DNA of 64,000 bases. It comes from Emmonsiellopsis sp. PD_33 (Eukaryota; Ascomycota; Eurotiomycetes; Onygenales; Ajellomycetaceae). The first letter of the stretch is position 1, and each line of letters opens with the position of its first letter. This document shows positions 61,301 to 64,000 of this stretch, one piece after another. The stretch is taken from positions 1 to 64,000 of the forward strand of contig JANTQF010000115.1 in assembly GCA_032988165.1 (NCBI GenBank). The letters run 5' to 3'. Below the pieces are notes generated by a model, which worked only from the letters and a program-made list of their open reading frames with translations, was not told where the DNA came from and made no database searches. A program made the position numbers and the translations under genes.

Positions 61301-61722
61301 CGATCGGCTGCAGGCTGGCGCGCGTGCGGATTTATTGGAGATGGCGCAGGTGGCGTTTGTAAAAAGCCGCACCGCGAGACTGTTGTGGGAGAATGGGTTT
61401 AAGACGTTGAGAGCGCTGGCGGAGGCGGATCCGAAGGATTTGGTCCCTGTTTTGATGATGGTGAGTTGATAGGTTTACTTGCTATAGATTTTTGTGTCAA
61501 CTTTTGCTGATATTACATCTTTAGGCGCAACCACGAACTGTAAAGCCTCAGGAATCACAACGCCTCTCGACAAAACTTTTTGCAAAGGCGGAAATTATAA
61601 TTGGATCTGCGAATAAAATTTGGGGTGCGTTGTATACGTTTTCTTTCTTCTTTATATTCTCACGTCTAACATTACTATTGTATTAAATAGAGAGCCAGCT
61701 ACAACTAGAGCTTGACGAGTGA
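58346..61722 (+). CDS. HELQ / Pol-theta-type DNA helicase without polymerase
   Basis: Superfamily 2 Ski2-like DNA helicase of the HELQ/Hel308/Mus308 group, acting at stalled forks and in end joining. Nine exons were traced: 58346-59182, 59253-59435, 59500-59977, 60069-60240, 60295-60456, 60509-60952, 61031-61460, 61525-61624 and 61691-61722, summing to 945 residues. Motifs: Walker A SAPTGGGKS (175-183); VVVLDELHMLDDEHRG (motif II, DELH); VGMSATLS (motif III); VAFHHAGLTTEERDLIAEAY; VLVATCSLAAGINLPARRVI-like motif V; and QMRGRAGRKG (motif VI). A winged-helix and ratchet region follow (GIKRALLESIATRLVSG). No family-A polymerase domain is present, as in other filamentous ascomycetes, which keep only this part. 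Junction 60952/61031 uses the acceptor AACCGAG and is the least certain. Confidence 0.9.
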
Positions 61723-62257
61723 GCGAAAGGTTTGCTGTTCGGGTTGGTTAGCGACTACGCGAGCCACTCGATATCCGGACACCATTTACCGCTGAAGAGG
61801 AGTTCTCCCTCGAAGCCAATCCTATCGTTGTGGATGGATCGGTCTATCAAACCACTTTTTCATGCGCCATGCACTCACTATTCTTAACCAGCGACCCGAT
61901 AATACATTATGAACAACTTGGCGTCTAGGACTATCATCAAGCATTCACATCCTATCCCTCATCCCCTCGTTTTACATACCAGTCGCACGGAATATATTGT
62001 TGGCTGGAAACAATTGGAAGTATTTTAAGCTCATAGCCTAATACAGAAACTTTACATAGCAACCTAATAGATCATCATATGCGAAAACTCACGAGGCTAG
62101 CATCGCAGATGCGCATTCATACATACATCTTGCTACTAGACAACTCTTAGCGACAGACACACCGCTTCTGGGTTCCGCCACCGCTTCCGCGCCAGAAACA
62201 ACCTCAATGCGACTAAGCAGCAGCGTGGTGATCGTATCATTCTGAGGTGCACATGCA
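61723..62257. other. Convergent 3' gap
   Basis: Between the 3' ends of the helicase and acyltransferase genes. No gene is visible. Confidence 0.5.
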
Positions 62258-63912
62258 TTACTTGGCCGTGCCGTTCGCAGAGCCATTGGCCTTGACCCCG
62301 TCCTCTTTCTTCCCCTCACCATCAACGCCCCGGAACTCAAAATACCTATTCCACTCCGGGTCATTGAACAAGTCCTGCACAATAGCCTTCTCGACACCAA
62401 GCAGGATCTCATTCCCCTCATCCGCGCCGGCTGGACCGCCATTCGTCCTCGTGGGGTATATGATAATGTAGCCGTTCGTGACGGTGTCGAAGGGGTGGCG
62501 GAAACCGTACGGGTGCGCGAAACCGAAGTCGGCATCGAAGGGCTTCGAGTCTCGCCAGTCGGTTGTGATGTTGCTCATGGGCGGGAACCCGTCCATGCGT
62601 AGGAATAGGGTTGTTTTGTCCCGGACGGCGGCTACCTGGGTGAGCGCGGCGTCCATGTTCGCCTCTGTCGAGTGGTTGGTGAGTTGGCGGTTGTACCTGC
62701 GAGGCAAGGGGATTAATCAATGAGCAGCTGTTGCTAGAAAAATAGGAAGCCCTATGAAACAAACAGAATATCTTCCAACCAATCGCTGGTACCCCCTTTT
62801 ACTCTAGATCAAAAAGACAGGTGAGAAACCGCTGTATTGCGAGCTGCTTACCAAGCCAGTTTAGACAAGGGAGCTTCTGAGATGACCTCCGCTGTCGTGA
62901 GTTGCGGAACAGGAACCGCGAAGCTCAGCGGCACGAAAACAACGTTCCCTTGGATACGACTCGCCACTGGTGGATGATGAATGCGTGTCCGCATATTGAC
63001 AGCCTCTCCCCATACGATGTTCTTCGTGAGATCTGGCTTGAACAGCTTCGCCCTATATTTCGAAAGCATGCGCCAGATGTACGCGGTATACGCATCGTAA
63101 GTAGAGATCCAGTAACTTCCATCCTCGGGGCTTGCGAGCTTTTTCAACTCTGCTGCTTTACTCTTAGGAAGGTGGAACAGAAGAAACTGTCCTTCCACAT
63201 GGTCAGGGTGCTTGGGGGGAGCCGGGGGACCCTCAACAAGTTGTTCTGGGGTGGGCTTGGTGACCCTCGAATAGTCCAAACAGGCTGGGTCCCACGGCGG
63301 GTAGTCCGGATTTTCTGGCGATTTCCAAATGGCGGCGCAGTTCTCGGCCAGCTGGTACATCTCGCCAGCCCATCCGTTGATGTCGTTGCAATAATGATGG
63401 TTGTGCATCATGAATACTAAGCCACCGCGGACGAAGCTCGCCTTGAACGCGGACGCTTTGGGTCTGCTTGTCGGTTGGGCCTCTGGCTTCTCACCGTAGG
63501 TCATCGGGGCGACGGCCCATAGATCTAAGTCGCCTAGGGACTGGGAGGTAAAGTTTTGTCGTTCAAGGTCATCGAAGGTAGGATACTGGCCCTCATCCTC
63601 CGGGCCGTCCAGCCATTGTAAGTGAAACTCAACGGTGCTTTCCCTCTTCTTGTGGAAGCAGTACCCGCCCTCTGGGTGCTCTTCGACATAACCGCACAGC
63701 TGGCGGCACTGGCTCAAAGTAGCTTCTAGGCCGCGTCGGAGTGTCTCGATAATGGCCTGGCGGTCGTCTGAATCTGAGAGCTTGAAGAAGAGAGCCCAGT
63801 TGGTGTACACTTGGCCCACGCAGTAATCAAGCGGAGCTAGTTTGAGGAACTCGTCTTCGGGGTCGTTCTCCCATCCCCTGGGACGCAAGTCAATCACTTG
63901 TTTCTTCGGCAT
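62258..63912 (-). CDS. BAHD-like acyltransferase (trichothecene 3-O-acetyltransferase type)
   Basis: Exons 62852-63912 and 62258-62696 join in phase (KLAW-YNRQLT) to 499 residues. The catalytic HHxxxD motif of CoA-dependent BAHD-like acyltransferases is present as MHNHHYCNDINGW. The second structural motif DFGWG appears as ADFGFAHPYGF. The N-terminus (LAPLDYCVGQVYTNWALFF) and LSQCRQLCGYVEEHPEGGYC match fungal transferase-family proteins that acylate secondary metabolites. SWIS-like TYDAYTAYIWRM and GEAVNMRTRIHHPPV are typical of this group. No signal peptide is seen. It starts near the window edge, so any partner biosynthetic genes would lie beyond 64 kb. The acceptor is unknown. Confidence 0.9.
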
Positions 63913-64000
63913 CTTGGAGTATCGGAGCGCAGGTGGATATCCGATACTGGTGTTTTGGAGGTAGGTCAGGGGGATGGGTGGTTCTCTGGGTAGGCAGGTG
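63913..64000. promoter_or_regulatory. Promoter region of the acyltransferase, cut by window end
   Basis: The last 88 bases lie directly upstream of the acyltransferase start codon. No element was recognised in so short a stretch. Confidence 0.3.

Noticed and set aside
62258..63912. Secondary-metabolite gene cluster
   Set aside because: Only one acyltransferase is inside the window; no synthase, P450 or regulator is visible next to it.

Overview
The window looks like a chromosomal piece of a filamentous ascomycete, most likely Eurotiomycetes and plausibly Onygenales. Genes are cut by short introns of about 50-120 bases with GTANGT donors and CTAAC branch points. The recognisable proteins are typical of filamentous Ascomycota: an Snt2-type PHD protein, CORVET Vps8, Kre33/NAT10, a CAP10-type GT90, a GH16 glucanase and a helicase-only Pol-theta/HELQ homologue. 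The order-level placement is inference. I traced exons by hand using splice signals and reading phase. Where exon coordinates are given the phases close exactly.

Layout. 0.8-1.9 kb: ribosomal protein uL14/L23. 2.4-11.3 kb: four genes that look like one nitrogen-scavenging set, namely an NCS1 permease, a PuuE-type allantoinase/deacetylase, an amidase and a DHA2 MFS transporter. The divergent promoter between the deacetylase and the amidase holds six GATAAG/CTTATC sites, and further sites lie upstream of both transporters. 12.7-13.3 kb: a decayed membrane-protein gene. 13.8-16.6 kb: a sugar transporter with several tiny exons. 18.2-20.5 kb: an unresolved coding remnant and an F-box protein. 20.9-22.6 kb: an ER protein disulfide isomerase with an 8-base exon. 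23.0-26.4 kb: Kre33. 28.0-31.2 kb: a multi-pass GT90 glycosyltransferase.

31.7-33.0 kb: the most unusual gene, a Ras-like GTPase with altered nucleotide-binding motifs joined to an F-box. 33.9-35.5 kb: secreted GH16 glucanase. 37.9-42.9 kb: Vps8. 44.0-45.0 kb: secreted PI-PLC-X-like phosphodiesterase. 46.3-47.1 kb: secreted HNH nuclease. 48.2-53.6 kb: Snt2. 53.6-58.3 kb: a long gene-poor stretch. 58.3-61.7 kb: HELQ/Pol-theta-like helicase. 62.3-63.9 kb: BAHD-like acyltransferase.

The housekeeping genes (uL14, Kre33, Vps8, Snt2, helicase) share no pathway. The clear functional grouping is the 2.4-11.3 kb set: take up a heterocyclic or amide nitrogen compound, open the ring, hydrolyse the amide, and export or import related molecules under GATA-factor control. 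No RNA genes, CRISPR arrays or intact transposons were recognised.
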